A stretch of DNA of 64,000 bases, taken from NCBI GenBank assembly GCA_000987045.1, contig LAKY01000072.1:1-64000 (forward strand), in the 5' to 3' direction. The notes below the pieces were generated by a model. It saw nothing but the letters and a program-made list of their open reading frames with translations, was not told the origin of the DNA and did no database searches. This document shows, piece by piece, positions 45,432 to 54,071 of the stretch; position 1 is the stretch's first letter; each line of letters begins with the position of its first letter. The DNA is from Clostridiales bacterium PH28_bin88. Its GTDB lineage: Bacteria > Bacillota > PH28-bin88. Made by a program: the position numbers and the translations under genes.

Positions 45432-45460
45432 TTGCATCCACCCTTAATGGATAATATGAT
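45432..45460 (+). promoter_or_regulatory. Sigma-A promoter of tryptophanase
   Basis: TTGCAT and TATGAT are separated by 17 bases. Transcription would begin near 45467, leaving a ~96-base leader before tnaA. Confidence 0.65.
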
Positions 45461-45484
45461 ATAGGTAGACAGAGAATAGTCGAG

Positions 45485-45552
45485 CCTTCCAATAGCATAG
45501 CCAGCAGAGCAGAGGTAGACCCCCGGGTCTACTTACTTTATTAGTTGGAAGG
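45485..45552 (+). promoter_or_regulatory. tnaA leader that can mask the ribosome site
   Basis: CCTTCCAA (45485-45492) is complementary to TTGGAAGG (45545-45552), which contains the ribosome site of tnaA. Between them GTAGACC and GGTCTAC form a 7-bp hairpin (45515-45532). The two together could shut off translation until the outer pair opens. No TnaC-like Trp-rich leader peptide or T-box was seen. Confidence 0.5.
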
Positions 45553-45562
45553 AGAAGACGGC

Positions 45563-46951
45563 ATGGAACAACACCTCCCGTTGGCCGAACCCTACCGCAT
45601 TAAAGTGGTGGAACCAATCAGGATGACCAGCAGGGAAGAAAGGGAAATGCTCATCCGGCAGGCAGGGTACAACCCGTTCCTGCTACCCTCGGAGGCGGTG
45701 TACATCGACCTGCTGACCGATAGCGGCACCTCCGCCATGAGTGACCGCCAATGGGCCGGAATGATGGTAGGAGACGAGGCTTACGCCGGCAGCCGGAACT
45801 TCTATCACCTGCAAGCAGTGGTGGAGGAATTGATGGGTTTTAAGTATGTGATCCCCACCCATCAGGGGCGAGCTGCGGAAAATATCCTTTTTACAGTGAT
45901 GCTCCACGAGGGGAACGTGGTCCCCAACAACATGCACTTTGATACCACCAAGGCTCATGTATTGCATAAACACGGCCGCCCCGTGGACCTGGTGATTGAT
46001 GCAGCCTACGAGCCAGGCCTGCCGCTACCGTTTAAGGGTAATATGAACCCCGCGAAACTGGAAGCCCTGATTGCCCAAGTAGGGCGGGAGAATATTCCCA
46101 TAGTGATGCTTACCCTCACCTGTAACAGCGGCGGCGGTCAACCCGTGAGCATGGCCAACATCCGGGAAGTGCGAGAGGTTTGCCGGCGGTACGGCCTGCC
46201 CTTATTCCTGGATGCCTGCCGTTTCGCTGAGAACGCCTACTTTATTAAACAGCGGGAGGAAGGCTACCGGGATAAAACCGTTCGTGAAATTGTGAAGGAA
46301 ATATTCTCCTACGCTGATGGCTGCACCATGAGCGCCAAGAAAGACGCTCTTGTCAATATCGGCGGGTTCCTGGCTTTGAGGGATCAAGACCTCTACCAGA
46401 AATGCTCCGTATGGGCGGTGCTTTTTGAGGGGTTTCCCACTTATGGAGGCCTGGCGGGCCGTGACATGGAAGCAATGGCTCGCGGCTTGACAGAGGTGGT
46501 TGACGAGGCTTACCTCGCTTCCAGGATCGGGCAGGTAAGGTACTTGGCTGAACAGTTAACTGCTGCAGGTATTCCAATTGTGCAACCCCCGGGCGGGCAC
46601 GCGGTCTACCTGGATGCCGGCGCCTTTCTGCCCCATATTCCCCGGGATCAATTCCCCGCATGGGCCCTGACCGTCGCCTTGTACCTGGAGGGCGGGGTCC
46701 GGGCAGTTGAGATCGGCACAGTTTTGGCCGGGCGAAACCCGGAGACTGGTGCCCACGATTACCCCCGTTTGGACCTGGTCCGGCTGGCTATCCCGCGCCG
46801 GGTATACACCGACCGCCACATGGACGTGGTAGCCCGGGCAGTTATTAATATTTACTCCCGCAGGGATCAGATCAGGGGGCTTTGCTTTACCTACGAAGCC
46901 CCCGTCCTCAGGCACTTTACTGCCCGGTTCAAGCCGGTGGATGCAGCCTAG
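45563..46951 (+). CDS. tnaA: Tryptophanase (tryptophan indole-lyase)
   Basis: This 462-aa PLP enzyme breaks tryptophan into indole, pyruvate and ammonia. The PLP lysine is in CTMSAKKDALVN. Three positions favour tryptophanase over the close relative tyrosine phenol-lyase: an Asp in HFDTTKAH where the latter has Thr, an Ile in RAVEIG where it has Arg, and LRHFTAR at the end with His where it has Phe. I chose the ATG at 45563, which has GGAAGGAG upstream, over a TTG six codons earlier. It is transcribed alone and ends in a strong terminator. Confidence 0.9.
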   Translation: MEQHLPLAEPYRIKVVEPIRMTSREEREMLIRQAGYNPFLLPSEAVYIDLLTDSGTSAMSDRQWAGMMVGDEAYAGSRNFYHLQAVVEELMGFKYVIPTHQGRAAENILFTVMLHEGNVVPNNMHFDTTKAHVLHKHGRPVDLVIDAAYEPGLPLPFKGNMNPAKLEALIAQVGRENIPIVMLTLTCNSGGGQPVSMANIREVREVCRRYGLPLFLDACRFAENAYFIKQREEGYRDKTVREIVKEIFSYADGCTMSAKKDALVNIGGFLALRDQDLYQKCSVWAVLFEGFPTYGGLAGRDMEAMARGLTEVVDEAYLASRIGQVRYLAEQLTAAGIPIVQPPGGHAVYLDAGAFLPHIPRDQFPAWALTVALYLEGGVRAVEIGTVLAGRNPETGAHDYPRLDLVRLAIPRRVYTDRHMDVVARAVINIYSRRDQIRGLCFTYEAPVLRHFTARFKPVDAA

Positions 46952-46956
46952 AAGTT

Positions 46957-46987
46957 CGGAGGGCCCTTGCGGGCCCTCCGTTTAAAA
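46957..46987. terminator. Terminator between tnaA and ferredoxin genes
   Basis: CGGAGGGCCC and GGGCCCTCCG form a perfect 10-bp stem with a TTGC loop. A short TTT follows on the plus strand, for tnaA. Little T-tract is present on the minus strand, so stopping the ferredoxin transcript there is less sure. Confidence 0.8.
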
Positions 46988-46990
46988 ACC

Positions 46991-47182
46991 CTATTCTTCT
47001 ACCATGATGGCTTCTGTTGGACAATCCGCCGCGGCCTCTCTCACCGCCTGTTCCAATTCCCCAGGAACCATGTCGACTTTCGCCACCGACGTACCCTCCG
47101 CTCCCCATTCGAAGACCTCCGGGACGTTGTCAATGCACAACCCGCACGCAATACACAGTTCTTGATCCACTCTCACCTTCAT
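46991..47182 (-). CDS. Single-cluster [4Fe-4S] ferredoxin
   Basis: The 63-aa product from the ATG at 47182 has CIACGLC and a distant DCP, the pattern of one-cluster ferredoxins (four Cys in all). The start is MKVRVDQELCIACG; GGAGG lies seven bases upstream. The gene is 84 bases after the hydrogenase protease gene on the same strand. It could take electrons from the hydrogenase or just be adjacent. Confidence 0.9.
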   Translation of the reverse strand: MKVRVDQELCIACGLCIDNVPEVFEWGAEGTSVAKVDMVPGELEQAVREAAADCPTEAIMVEE

Positions 47183-47266
47183 CGTACGCACCTCCAATTC
47201 ATACTGGGACTGCCCCTTTCGGAATAATTTTACCACAACCGTGCTATTAATCCGTGACCGAAATCA

Positions 47267-47779
47267 CTAACATCTTGTGATCTTTTCTGTCACCGGACCG
47301 CCCTTTAGGAAGGCGTTGCACTGTCGGCGCACTAGATCAATTACTTCTTGAATTCGACCCTCTACCTCCGCGGAAAGTTCCAAGGAAAATTCTACTTCCT
47401 TGGGCTCCACGCCCACCAGCACCACTCGTGGCCTGTGTCCCCGCCAGGTGGCCAGTTGAAGAATGCCGAAAAAATCATCTTCATGGTCTATCGCCCCATT
47501 ACTACCGGTGGTCACCTGCTCAGGCGACAGCAGGTAAACACTCCCCGGGGATCCCCCTCCCATTACCGCATCCACAACGATCAGGTGGCTGGCTTCATGG
47601 ATGGCATCCCAGTAGTTATAATACGAGCCGCTTCCCTCCAGCACTTCCACCTCCGGGGGCAGGCTACCCGGCCTGGTTTTCAATTCTTGTACCACCCGCG
47701 GCCCGACCCCGTCATCTCCCAGCAATGTATTTCCCAGTCCTATCACTGCTACTTTAACCACCTTACGCGTCTTCCTCAC
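47267..47779 (-). CDS. Hydrogenase maturation protease (HyaD/HybD family)
   Basis: This 170-aa protein begins IGLGNTLLGDDGVG, the conserved site whose Asp/Glu residues bind nickel, and has VVDAVMGGGSPG and HEDDFFG in the middle. It cuts off the C-terminal tail of the large subunit after nickel insertion. The start GTG overlaps the cytochrome b stop by four bases (GTGA), so it is probably translated with it. Confidence 0.93.
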   Translation of the reverse strand: MRKTRKVVKVAVIGLGNTLLGDDGVGPRVVQELKTRPGSLPPEVEVLEGSGSYYNYWDAIHEASHLIVVDAVMGGGSPGSVYLLSPEQVTTGSNGAIDHEDDFFGILQLATWRGHRPRVVLVGVEPKEVEFSLELSAEVEGRIQEVIDLVRRQCNAFLKGGPVTEKITRC

Positions 47780-48378
47780 TCCTTGCGATAATACCCGGTA
47801 AAGATCGACTTGAGCTTCTCCTTGCTCTCCGTCAACGCGAAGTACAGATGTCCCGCGGCGGTGGAAGCAATACCCAGGGTGGCGATGTAGTGGACCTGGC
47901 GGATCCGGTTCAGGCCGCCTAAGGGCCGGATCAGGCGTTGGAACCTCTTGGGGTCATACAGGATGAACCCGGTGATCATCTGCAAAGGAAACGTTAAGGC
48001 CCATCCGGTAAAGATCAGTTTTTGGAGGGGATTGTACTTGATAAACTGCGGTTTCTTCCTCTTGAGAAACAGTTCGTAAAGGATGAATTGCCTGCCCTTC
48101 GGGCCGAAATCGCCTCGGGCCGGAAAAATGTACTTGTAATCTCGCGTAACCAGACTATAGTAGGCTCGTGCCAGGTAGTGGAAAACAAACAGGTAGATGA
48201 CATAAAAGTGAGCCTTCCGTGCCGAGTTCATGCTGCGAAAACCGGTAAAACGGTGAGGCCGGTTGAGGTACAAGCCGCTGAGGATTTTAACGAGGAGAAC
48301 CGGGACCAGGATCCAGTGCAGCAACCTGACTGCCAGGGAATGCCGCAAGGTTTTCCGTTTTAGAGTAAAACTGGCCAT
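47776..48378 (-). CDS. Hydrogenase cytochrome b subunit
   Basis: This 200-aa membrane protein has about four hydrophobic segments. RHSLAVRLLHWILVPVLL (near residue 12), FHYLARAYYS, QMITGFILYD and YIATLGIASTAAGHLYFA carry histidines placed to hold haem b. It belongs to the HyaC/thiosulfate-reductase cytochrome b family and links the hydrogenase to the quinone pool. It lies between the large subunit and the maturation protease. Confidence 0.9.
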   Translation of the reverse strand: MASFTLKRKTLRHSLAVRLLHWILVPVLLVKILSGLYLNRPHRFTGFRSMNSARKAHFYVIYLFVFHYLARAYYSLVTRDYKYIFPARGDFGPKGRQFILYELFLKRKKPQFIKYNPLQKLIFTGWALTFPLQMITGFILYDPKRFQRLIRPLGGLNRIRQVHYIATLGIASTAAGHLYFALTESKEKLKSIFTGYYRKE

Positions 48379-48445
48379 CTATTATTTCTCCCTATGTACC
48401 TTGGAAAAACTTTGCATCCGTTACCGGTGGCGGCCCAGGTGTACT

Positions 48446-49852
48446 TCAAACAGTGATTACCGTCTTCCGCACTTTTTTGCCCAACACCACCACATGGGTG
48501 GCGCAAGAGAAACATACATCAAAGGCGCGTACCACCCGCCCTATTTCCCCGGGTTGATTGCCGTCTTCGATGGGAATTCCGGTCAAGGCTTCCTCGATGG
48601 CGCCCGGGTTGCCCGCCTCATCCCGCGGCGAAAAGTTCCACGCGGTTGGAGTTACAATCTGGTAGTGCTCAATCCTGCCGTCTTTGATCCGCACCCAGTG
48701 GCCCAGCGGCCCCCGCATGGAGCCGGTCAGTCCCACCCCTTCACCGTTCTCGGGGACCCGGTAAGGACTAAACACCGGTCGACCGGGATCAAGTTGGAGG
48801 ATCCACTCCTCCATTAACCTCCCGATCTTCCCGGCCTCGAGAGTTCGCGCCACTGTACGGTCCATGGTTGAAACACCCCGCCGGTATTCGCCGGTAATCC
48901 ACAGCCTGGCCAGGGGACCACCCTCCATCACCCGTCCGCCGTAACGCGGGGCTTTGACCCACGAGTAGGCGCCTCCCTTATCCGGTTCCGGATCAGTCTC
49001 TCCCCCGGAAGGATGCAACGGTGTAACCTCCCGGAACCAGGAATGTGTCACGCTCTCTCTAATCGATGAAAGGTCCACCTTCTCGATCTCTCCGTCGATT
49101 ACGGAGCCGGCTGGAAAATACCGTTCCCGGTCCTCCCCGGTCTTGGGAAATAACCCGTACTCCAACAGGTTGGCTTTCCTGCTGCCGATCTCGTAGTAGT
49201 CCGGGTAAGCCTCTGCAATGACGTGGGCGTCCGGGATCATTTTTTCCCGGATGAACCGGTTGACCCGTTTTAATTTAGATGTAAAGTCAAGGAGTACGTC
49301 GGCTCGTGGAGGAACCACGCTCCCTCCCGCAATGGTACCATGCTGGTGCGGAGCCTTCGCCCCCAGGATGGTAACCATCTCATGGGCCATGCGGCTCATA
49401 TCCGCCGCCTGAAAATAGCGCTCCACCAGGTCAAGGTTAATTTTCTCCGGCAGGCGAAAATCTTTTTGATACCCGGGAGCATGGGGTGGCACGAAGGGCA
49501 TCCGTACGTAGTCGGGTAGTCCCAAGAGGTAAAAATGGCGAATATGATTTTGTAAAAAGTCAGCACCCAGGATCAGGTTGCGCAGCAGGTTGCCGTTATC
49601 CGGCGGCTGTACGCCGGCAGCCTCTTCGAGGGCAAAAGCCGCGGCAACTCCATGAGCGGTGGAACATATACCGCAGACCCGCTGGGTTAGATAACTGGCG
49701 TCCCTGGGGTCTCTACCCCGCAGGATCGCCTCGAACCCGCGAAAAAAGATCCCGCTGCACTTGGCCTCAACTACTTGCCCGCCGGAGACGGTAACCTCAA
49801 TCCACGCCGGCCCGTTGGCCCGGGTAACCGGGCTGATCACAATTTTCCTCAT
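48446..49852 (-). CDS. hyaB: [NiFe] hydrogenase large subunit
   Basis: This 468-aa protein holds the Ni-Fe active site. The N-terminal motif RVCGICSTAH (near residue 58-67) and C-terminal FDVCFSCATH give the four cysteine ligands. After the His, a 15-residue tail (VVVLGKKVRKTVITV) remains to be cut off by the protease. I chose the ATG at 49852, with GAAAGGG six bases upstream. It follows the small subunit gene. Confidence 0.96.
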   Translation of the reverse strand: MRKIVISPVTRANGPAWIEVTVSGGQVVEAKCSGIFFRGFEAILRGRDPRDASYLTQRVCGICSTAHGVAAAFALEEAAGVQPPDNGNLLRNLILGADFLQNHIRHFYLLGLPDYVRMPFVPPHAPGYQKDFRLPEKINLDLVERYFQAADMSRMAHEMVTILGAKAPHQHGTIAGGSVVPPRADVLLDFTSKLKRVNRFIREKMIPDAHVIAEAYPDYYEIGSRKANLLEYGLFPKTGEDRERYFPAGSVIDGEIEKVDLSSIRESVTHSWFREVTPLHPSGGETDPEPDKGGAYSWVKAPRYGGRVMEGGPLARLWITGEYRRGVSTMDRTVARTLEAGKIGRLMEEWILQLDPGRPVFSPYRVPENGEGVGLTGSMRGPLGHWVRIKDGRIEHYQIVTPTAWNFSPRDEAGNPGAIEEALTGIPIEDGNQPGEIGRVVRAFDVCFSCATHVVVLGKKVRKTVITV

Positions 49853-49881
49853 TGTTTGCCCTTTCCTGTTATGCAAATCAA

Positions 49882-50958
49882 TCACTTCTTTCGCCTGAAC
49901 ACCCGGCCCAGCACAGAACCTGGTTGCTTTCCGTAGGCCCGAGACAGCCTCCCGGTGAGGACACTGCCAGCCAGGTGGGACCCGATGCCCAGCGCGGTGA
50001 GAGCCGCGGTGACCACACCCACCCTGTTGGCGTTAACGGTGATACCCGGGAGAGCAACGTCCGGCAAGTGCTCGAAGAAAGGCGCCGTCCCATCGGGAAA
50101 CTCCGGGCTGGTGCACCCGATACAGGGGGTGTTGGCCTTAACCGGCCAGCTCAGGTGTTCCCCGTTCCACTCCCTGTAGGGACAGTCTGCAAAGGTTACC
50201 GGTCCCTTGCAGCCGATGCGGTACATGCACCAGGGCTCTCCGGGGTTTTGGGCAAAGATGCCGCTGTCAAAGTAGTGCCGCCGCTGGCAAAGGTTGTGAA
50301 TAGTCTCACCATAGAAGAGGGTGGGTCGCCGCCTGGCATCCAGTTCAGGTTCTCCGTACCAGATCAGGTGAGCCAATGTACCGATCATCCAGTCGGGGTG
50401 AGCCGGGCAACCCGGCACATTAATCACCGGCTTGTCGATAACCTCGGGCACCGGTCGCCCACCGGTGGGGTTAGGCGCTGCTGCATAAGGCCCGCCAAAG
50501 GCGGCACACGTGCCCATGGCCACCACGTGCCGCGCTCCTTTGGCCAGTTCCCTCACCGCCTCCAGGGAAGTCCACATCTTCCCCTGGCGGCGCCCAATCA
50601 CCGAGAACCGGCCGTTGGCCCCGGTGGGAATAGTCCCCTCAACTGCCAGGATGTATTCCCCTGAAGACCGTTCCATCATGTCGTCCAATACCGCCATGGC
50701 CATGTCACCCTCGGCAGCCATCAGCAGATTATCATAGCGCAGGTCGATGAGATCGGTAATTATGCCGCGCAGGCCGGGGTCCAGGGAATTCAATAATGAC
50801 AGGATATCCCCGGTGCAGGTGTTGGTTTCCAGCCACATCACCGGTGGACGGGCTTTACCCTTGGCCGCGGTGATCAACTCCGGCAAGATGGCAGCCGATA
50901 AACCTGAGGTCGGTAGAAGTTTTTTAACCAATCGCGAGAAGTCTTTTCGTGAAAGCAT
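49882..50958 (-). CDS. hyaA: [NiFe] hydrogenase small subunit
   Basis: This 358-aa protein carries iron-sulfur clusters. Family motifs are WLETNTCTGD near the start, AMGTCAAFGG, VPGCPAHPDW, then CQRRHYFD, CMYRIGCKGP and CIGCTSPEFPD for the remaining clusters. The C-terminal hydrophobic stretch (VGVVTAALTALGIGSHLAG) can anchor it in the membrane. The start MLSRKDFSRLVKKLLP looks like a twin-arginine signal with RK instead of RR. I chose this ATG because GGGAG lies upstream; the frame extends 44 codons farther without one. It heads the hydrogenase operon. Confidence 0.95.
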   Translation of the reverse strand: MLSRKDFSRLVKKLLPTSGLSAAILPELITAAKGKARPPVMWLETNTCTGDILSLLNSLDPGLRGIITDLIDLRYDNLLMAAEGDMAMAVLDDMMERSSGEYILAVEGTIPTGANGRFSVIGRRQGKMWTSLEAVRELAKGARHVVAMGTCAAFGGPYAAAPNPTGGRPVPEVIDKPVINVPGCPAHPDWMIGTLAHLIWYGEPELDARRRPTLFYGETIHNLCQRRHYFDSGIFAQNPGEPWCMYRIGCKGPVTFADCPYREWNGEHLSWPVKANTPCIGCTSPEFPDGTAPFFEHLPDVALPGITVNANRVGVVTAALTALGIGSHLAGSVLTGRLSRAYGKQPGSVLGRVFRRKK

Positions 50959-51042
50959 TTTAACTCCCAGCAGGCCGAATATAAATTCTACTCTCCACCT
51001 CATTATTGTCCTTTTGTCACCTGTGTATTCATTGGACACACA

Positions 51043-51072
51043 AATCAAAATGCCGGGTGGAATAGCCCGGCA
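51043..51072 (-). terminator. Intrinsic terminator of hutH
   Basis: On the minus strand TGCCGGG pairs with CCCGGCA around an 8-base loop and is followed by TTTTGATTTG. It lies 44 bases after the hutH stop and ahead of the hydrogenase operon. Confidence 0.83.
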
Positions 51073-51116
51073 CCGTTCGAAAAGACCCATTTCCTTTTAC
51101 GATTTCTTTTACGCTT

Positions 51117-52667
51117 TCAATCCAGTGCCTCTTCCACTGCCGCTGCCAGTGTACCGTCTCTGACAATACTTAGAGCCTTTTGCAGGTCCGGGTAAAGCAC
51201 CCTGTCTTCCCCCAGGGCGGGCACTACCAAGCGTATCACCTCGTGGGCTCTTCCGGTGCCCTTACCCAGTTGCCGCGGCCCGTAAAGATCGATCCCCTGG
51301 GCGGCACCCAGCAGTTCGATGGCGATTACCTGTTGTACGTTCTTGATGATCTCCCGGGCTTTACGGGAGGAAATCGATCCCATGCTCACGTGGTCCTCCT
51401 GGTTGGCGGACGTAGGGATGGAGTCCACGCAGGCCGGGGAAGCCAGCACCTTGTTTTCCGACACTAGTGCCGCCGCCGTATACTGACCGATCATCATGCC
51501 CGAATTCAAGCCCCCGTTCAGGGTAAGAAAGGCGGGCAACCCGCTAAGCTGGGGATTAACCATCCTTTCGATGCGTCTTTCGGATATACTGCCCAGTTCC
51601 GCCACCGCGATACCTAAAAAGTCCATGCCCAGGGCCAGGGGCTGGCCGTGGAAATTCCCTCCGCTGAGCACCTCCCCCTCCTCCGGGAACAGAAGGGGGT
51701 TATCGGTTGCGGAGTTGTTCTCCACCTCCACTACCGTCTTAACGTAGTTGATGGCATCCAACGATGCCCCGTGTACCTGGGGAATACACCTCAATGAGTA
51801 TGCGTCCTGCACCCGGGGATGGATAGACCGGGACGCCACCTCTCCTCCTTCCAGCAGCCGCCTGAGGAAAGCAGCGGTCTTGCTCTGCCCCTGGTGAGGC
51901 CGTACCCGGTGAATTTTCTCATCAAAGGCCGCCGGAATGCCGTTTAGCGCCTCCACGCTAAGGGCAGCAGCGATAGTCGCACTCTTCCAGGTGAGTTGCG
52001 CGTCATGGACCCCCAGCGAGGCCAGCGCTCCCATTACCTGCGTACCATTAATCAGAGCGAGCCCCTCTTTGGCCTTTAACTGCACCGGCTGGATGCCCGC
52101 CATTTCCATCGCCCTGGCGCCACTCATCCTTTCTCCCCGGAAATAGGCTTCTCCCAGTCCAATCATTACCAGTGCCACATGGGAAAGCGGGGCCAGGTCC
52201 CCGCTGGCTCCAACCGACCCTTTTTGCGGCACCACTGGATGCACGCCTTTATTCAGCATGTCAAGCAGGGTTTCCACCACTTCCGGGCGAATCCCTGAGT
52301 AACCCTTGGCCAGGCTGTTTGCTCTCAGCAGCATGATCGCCCGTACCACTTCTACCTCATAAGGGTCCCCCACTCCGCCGGCATGGCTCATAATGAGGTT
52401 ACGCTGCAACCGGTCGGTATCTTCCTCAGAGATTGTCACGTTGCTGAACTTCCCAAAACCGGTGGTAATCCCGTATACGACCCGGTTGGCGGACACCAGT
52501 TCTTCCACCATGCGCCACGACCGCTCCATCCTCCGCCTGCCCTCCGGAGAGAGACGGGTGGTCGCCTGGTAACGGGCCACCCGCACCACCTCTTCCACCG
52601 AGAGGTGCTCCCCGTCCAGGCTAACCGGTGACGAAGTTGTTCCTTCTTTAATGAGAACCACCGCCAT
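51117..52667 (-). CDS. hutH: Histidine ammonia-lyase
   Basis: This ~516-aa enzyme turns histidine into urocanate and ammonia, the first step of histidine breakdown. The self-made MIO cofactor comes from ASG in GSVGASGDLAPLSH (near residue 142). FHGQPLALG and the SANQEDHVSMG stretch are also typical. I chose the ATG at 52667, with GGGGG eight bases before. No hutU, hutI or hutG is present here. A HutP-type regulator and antiterminator lie upstream. Confidence 0.96.
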   Translation of the reverse strand: MAVVLIKEGTTSSPVSLDGEHLSVEEVVRVARYQATTRLSPEGRRRMERSWRMVEELVSANRVVYGITTGFGKFSNVTISEEDTDRLQRNLIMSHAGGVGDPYEVEVVRAIMLLRANSLAKGYSGIRPEVVETLLDMLNKGVHPVVPQKGSVGASGDLAPLSHVALVMIGLGEAYFRGERMSGARAMEMAGIQPVQLKAKEGLALINGTQVMGALASLGVHDAQLTWKSATIAAALSVEALNGIPAAFDEKIHRVRPHQGQSKTAAFLRRLLEGGEVASRSIHPRVQDAYSLRCIPQVHGASLDAINYVKTVVEVENNSATDNPLLFPEEGEVLSGGNFHGQPLALGMDFLGIAVAELGSISERRIERMVNPQLSGLPAFLTLNGGLNSGMMIGQYTAAALVSENKVLASPACVDSIPTSANQEDHVSMGSISSRKAREIIKNVQQVIAIELLGAAQGIDLYGPRQLGKGTGRAHEVIRLVVPALGEDRVLYPDLQKALSIVRDGTLAAAVEEALD

Positions 52668-52700
52668 GCACACGACCCCCTTTTACGTTTTGACGGGTTG

Positions 52701-52770
52701 AGAAAAATAATAAGGAGCCACCACAGGCGGGGTTTTCCGCCCGTGTTAGCTCCCTGTCAACTGATGGCTG
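52701..52770 (-). promoter_or_regulatory. HutP-dependent antiterminator between hutP and hutH
   Basis: On the minus strand GGAGC, an inner CACGGGCGG and the matching CCGCCTGTG, GCTCC form a strong stem-loop followed by TTATTATTTTT (52701-52753). This terminator would stop transcription before hutH. Just ahead are three CAG triplets spaced exactly four bases apart (plus-strand positions 52754-52756, 52761-52763, 52768-52770). Published HutP-binding RNA has NAG triplets with four-base spacers. Histidine-bound HutP is expected to bind here and allow readthrough into hutH. Confidence 0.8.
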
Positions 52771-52835
52771 TGAGCCTTGTTATTCACTTTAAGCCATTGC
52801 TTTACACCGGTTTAAGCGGGGTTATTGGTCTCGCC

Positions 52836-53270
52836 TCACAGGTGGTTGATACCTAATCCGACGGTCTCATGTTCGAAACCCCTCACCGGGGCGCCGATGG
52901 TCCCGTAGAGCGCCACCGCTATCCACTCGCCGTCCGCTTGCTGCTCTTGACCGCGGGGACCGCGCACGATGGCAAAGTTTAGCCCGACCGTCCGCAAGAT
53001 ACTCCCCAGGGCCATCTGCCCACGGCCAACTCCGTGAAAAGCCTCCAGTGCCGCATGATAGAGGGCGTGTTCTTCGCGGTAGTTGTGCTCGATCAACCCT
53101 TCCCGCTTGGCCGCGGTTTCTATCGCGGCTACGATCTTGTCCACATCCATGGAGCCTACCCGGCCCAGGACGGCCCGGTAGCCGTTCCGGCCGGCCCGGG
53201 CCAGCATGCGCTGGGCATCCCCTTCTTCCGCCAAAACCAGCAGCACAGCCGCCCGCCCAATACGGTCCAA
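52836..53270 (-). CDS. hutP: HutP, histidine-responsive antiterminator
   Basis: This 144-aa protein matches the HutP RNA-binding protein: VGSMDVDKIVAAIETAAKREG, YREEHALYHAALEAFHGVGRG (histidine- and metal-binding region), SILRTVGLNFAIVRGP and VALYGTIGAPVRGFEHETVG. HutP hexamers bind histidine and magnesium and then bind NAG repeats in hut mRNA. I chose the TTG at 53270, with AAAGGAGG seven bases upstream and the family start RIGRAAVLLVL. Confidence 0.94.
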   Translation of the reverse strand: MDRIGRAAVLLVLAEEGDAQRMLARAGRNGYRAVLGRVGSMDVDKIVAAIETAAKREGLIEHNYREEHALYHAALEAFHGVGRGQMALGSILRTVGLNFAIVRGPRGQEQQADGEWIAVALYGTIGAPVRGFEHETVGLGINHL

Positions 53271-53325
53271 CAACCGTCCTCCTTTCACCGAGGAGTACTC
53301 GCCCGTGTACTGCCCCTTTATACTT

Positions 53326-53355
53326 AGTATACGTGATCGAGGGAACCATCGGCAA
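53326..53355 (-). promoter_or_regulatory. Sigma-A promoter of hutP-hutH
   Basis: On the minus strand TTGCCG and TATACT are separated by 18 bases. Transcription would begin near 53319, about 50 bases before hutP. Confidence 0.55.
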
Positions 53356-53495
53356 TACCCCACCTTCATCCTTGCCGCAAAACAGGATGACCTGGTGGAT
53401 ACGAAAATGGTTGTTTTATTTACCGGGAATAGTATAATTATTAATTGGAAAAGTAGAGATATCGCACCTTACATAAAGAGAAAGAAGGGCTTGCC

Positions 53496-54071
53496 TTGAG
53501 GGTTTGCGCGCTTTTCGGCGGTCCCCGTCCCGGCGGTAATACTGACCTGCTGCTGCAGAGCGCTTTAGCCGGGGCCAGAGACGCCGGGGCAGGCGTAGAG
53601 ATCATTACCCTTTACCGTTTGAGTATCGCGCCCTGCCAGGACTGCGGCGCATGTGCCCGTAGGGGAGAGTGCGTTTACCGTGACGATATGGCTCAGGTTT
53701 ACCAGTCCCTTGACCGGGCGGACGCCTTAGTATTAGCATCACCCATCTACTTTTCCTCGGTTTCCGCCCAGGCCAAAGCAGCCATTGACCGCTGCCAGGC
53801 CTACTGGGCTGCCGCCAATGCCAACCCGCCCGTAGAGCAAAAAAGACCAGGGCTGTTTATCGCCACCGCCGGGCGCCCGGACACCCGCGGCGACCTGTTT
53901 CAGCCCGCCCTGGCCGTGGTGAAGGCTTTCTTTTTGTCCCTTAACGCCCGCCTGGTGGGTCAGGTCTTCGCCGCGGATACCGACCGCTCCCCGGTGGCGG
54001 CGCGTCCCGAATTGCTTCACACCGCCCGCGAAGCCGGTCGACGTTTAGTGCAAGTCCCCGAAAACCCCTAG
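53496..54071 (+). CDS. Iron-sulfur flavoprotein / NADPH-dependent FMN reductase family
   Basis: This 191-aa protein has a flavodoxin-like fold: FGGPRPGGNTDLLLQSAL near the start binds FMN phosphate, and LVLASPIYFSSVSAQAKAAIDRC follows. A compact cysteine motif CQDCGACARRGEC (CxxCxxCx5C) near residue 47 fits the single [4Fe-4S] cluster of the archaeal and clostridial iron-sulfur flavoproteins. It is an electron carrier or oxidant-stress protein; the partner is unknown. The start is a TTG. Confidence 0.85.
   Translation: MRVCALFGGPRPGGNTDLLLQSALAGARDAGAGVEIITLYRLSIAPCQDCGACARRGECVYRDDMAQVYQSLDRADALVLASPIYFSSVSAQAKAAIDRCQAYWAAANANPPVEQKRPGLFIATAGRPDTRGDLFQPALAVVKAFFLSLNARLVGQVFAADTDRSPVAARPELLHTAREAGRRLVQVPENP

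Noticed and set aside
45563-46951. Tyrosine phenol-lyase instead of tryptophanase
   Set aside because: The Asp in HFDTTKAH, the Ile in RAVEIG and the His in LRHFTAR agree with tryptophanase at the positions that separate the two enzymes.
51011-51040. Possible Crp/Fnr-type site (TGTGT...ACACA) upstream of the hydrogenase operon
   Set aside because: The half-sites are 11 bases apart instead of six, so it does not fit a Crp/Fnr site.
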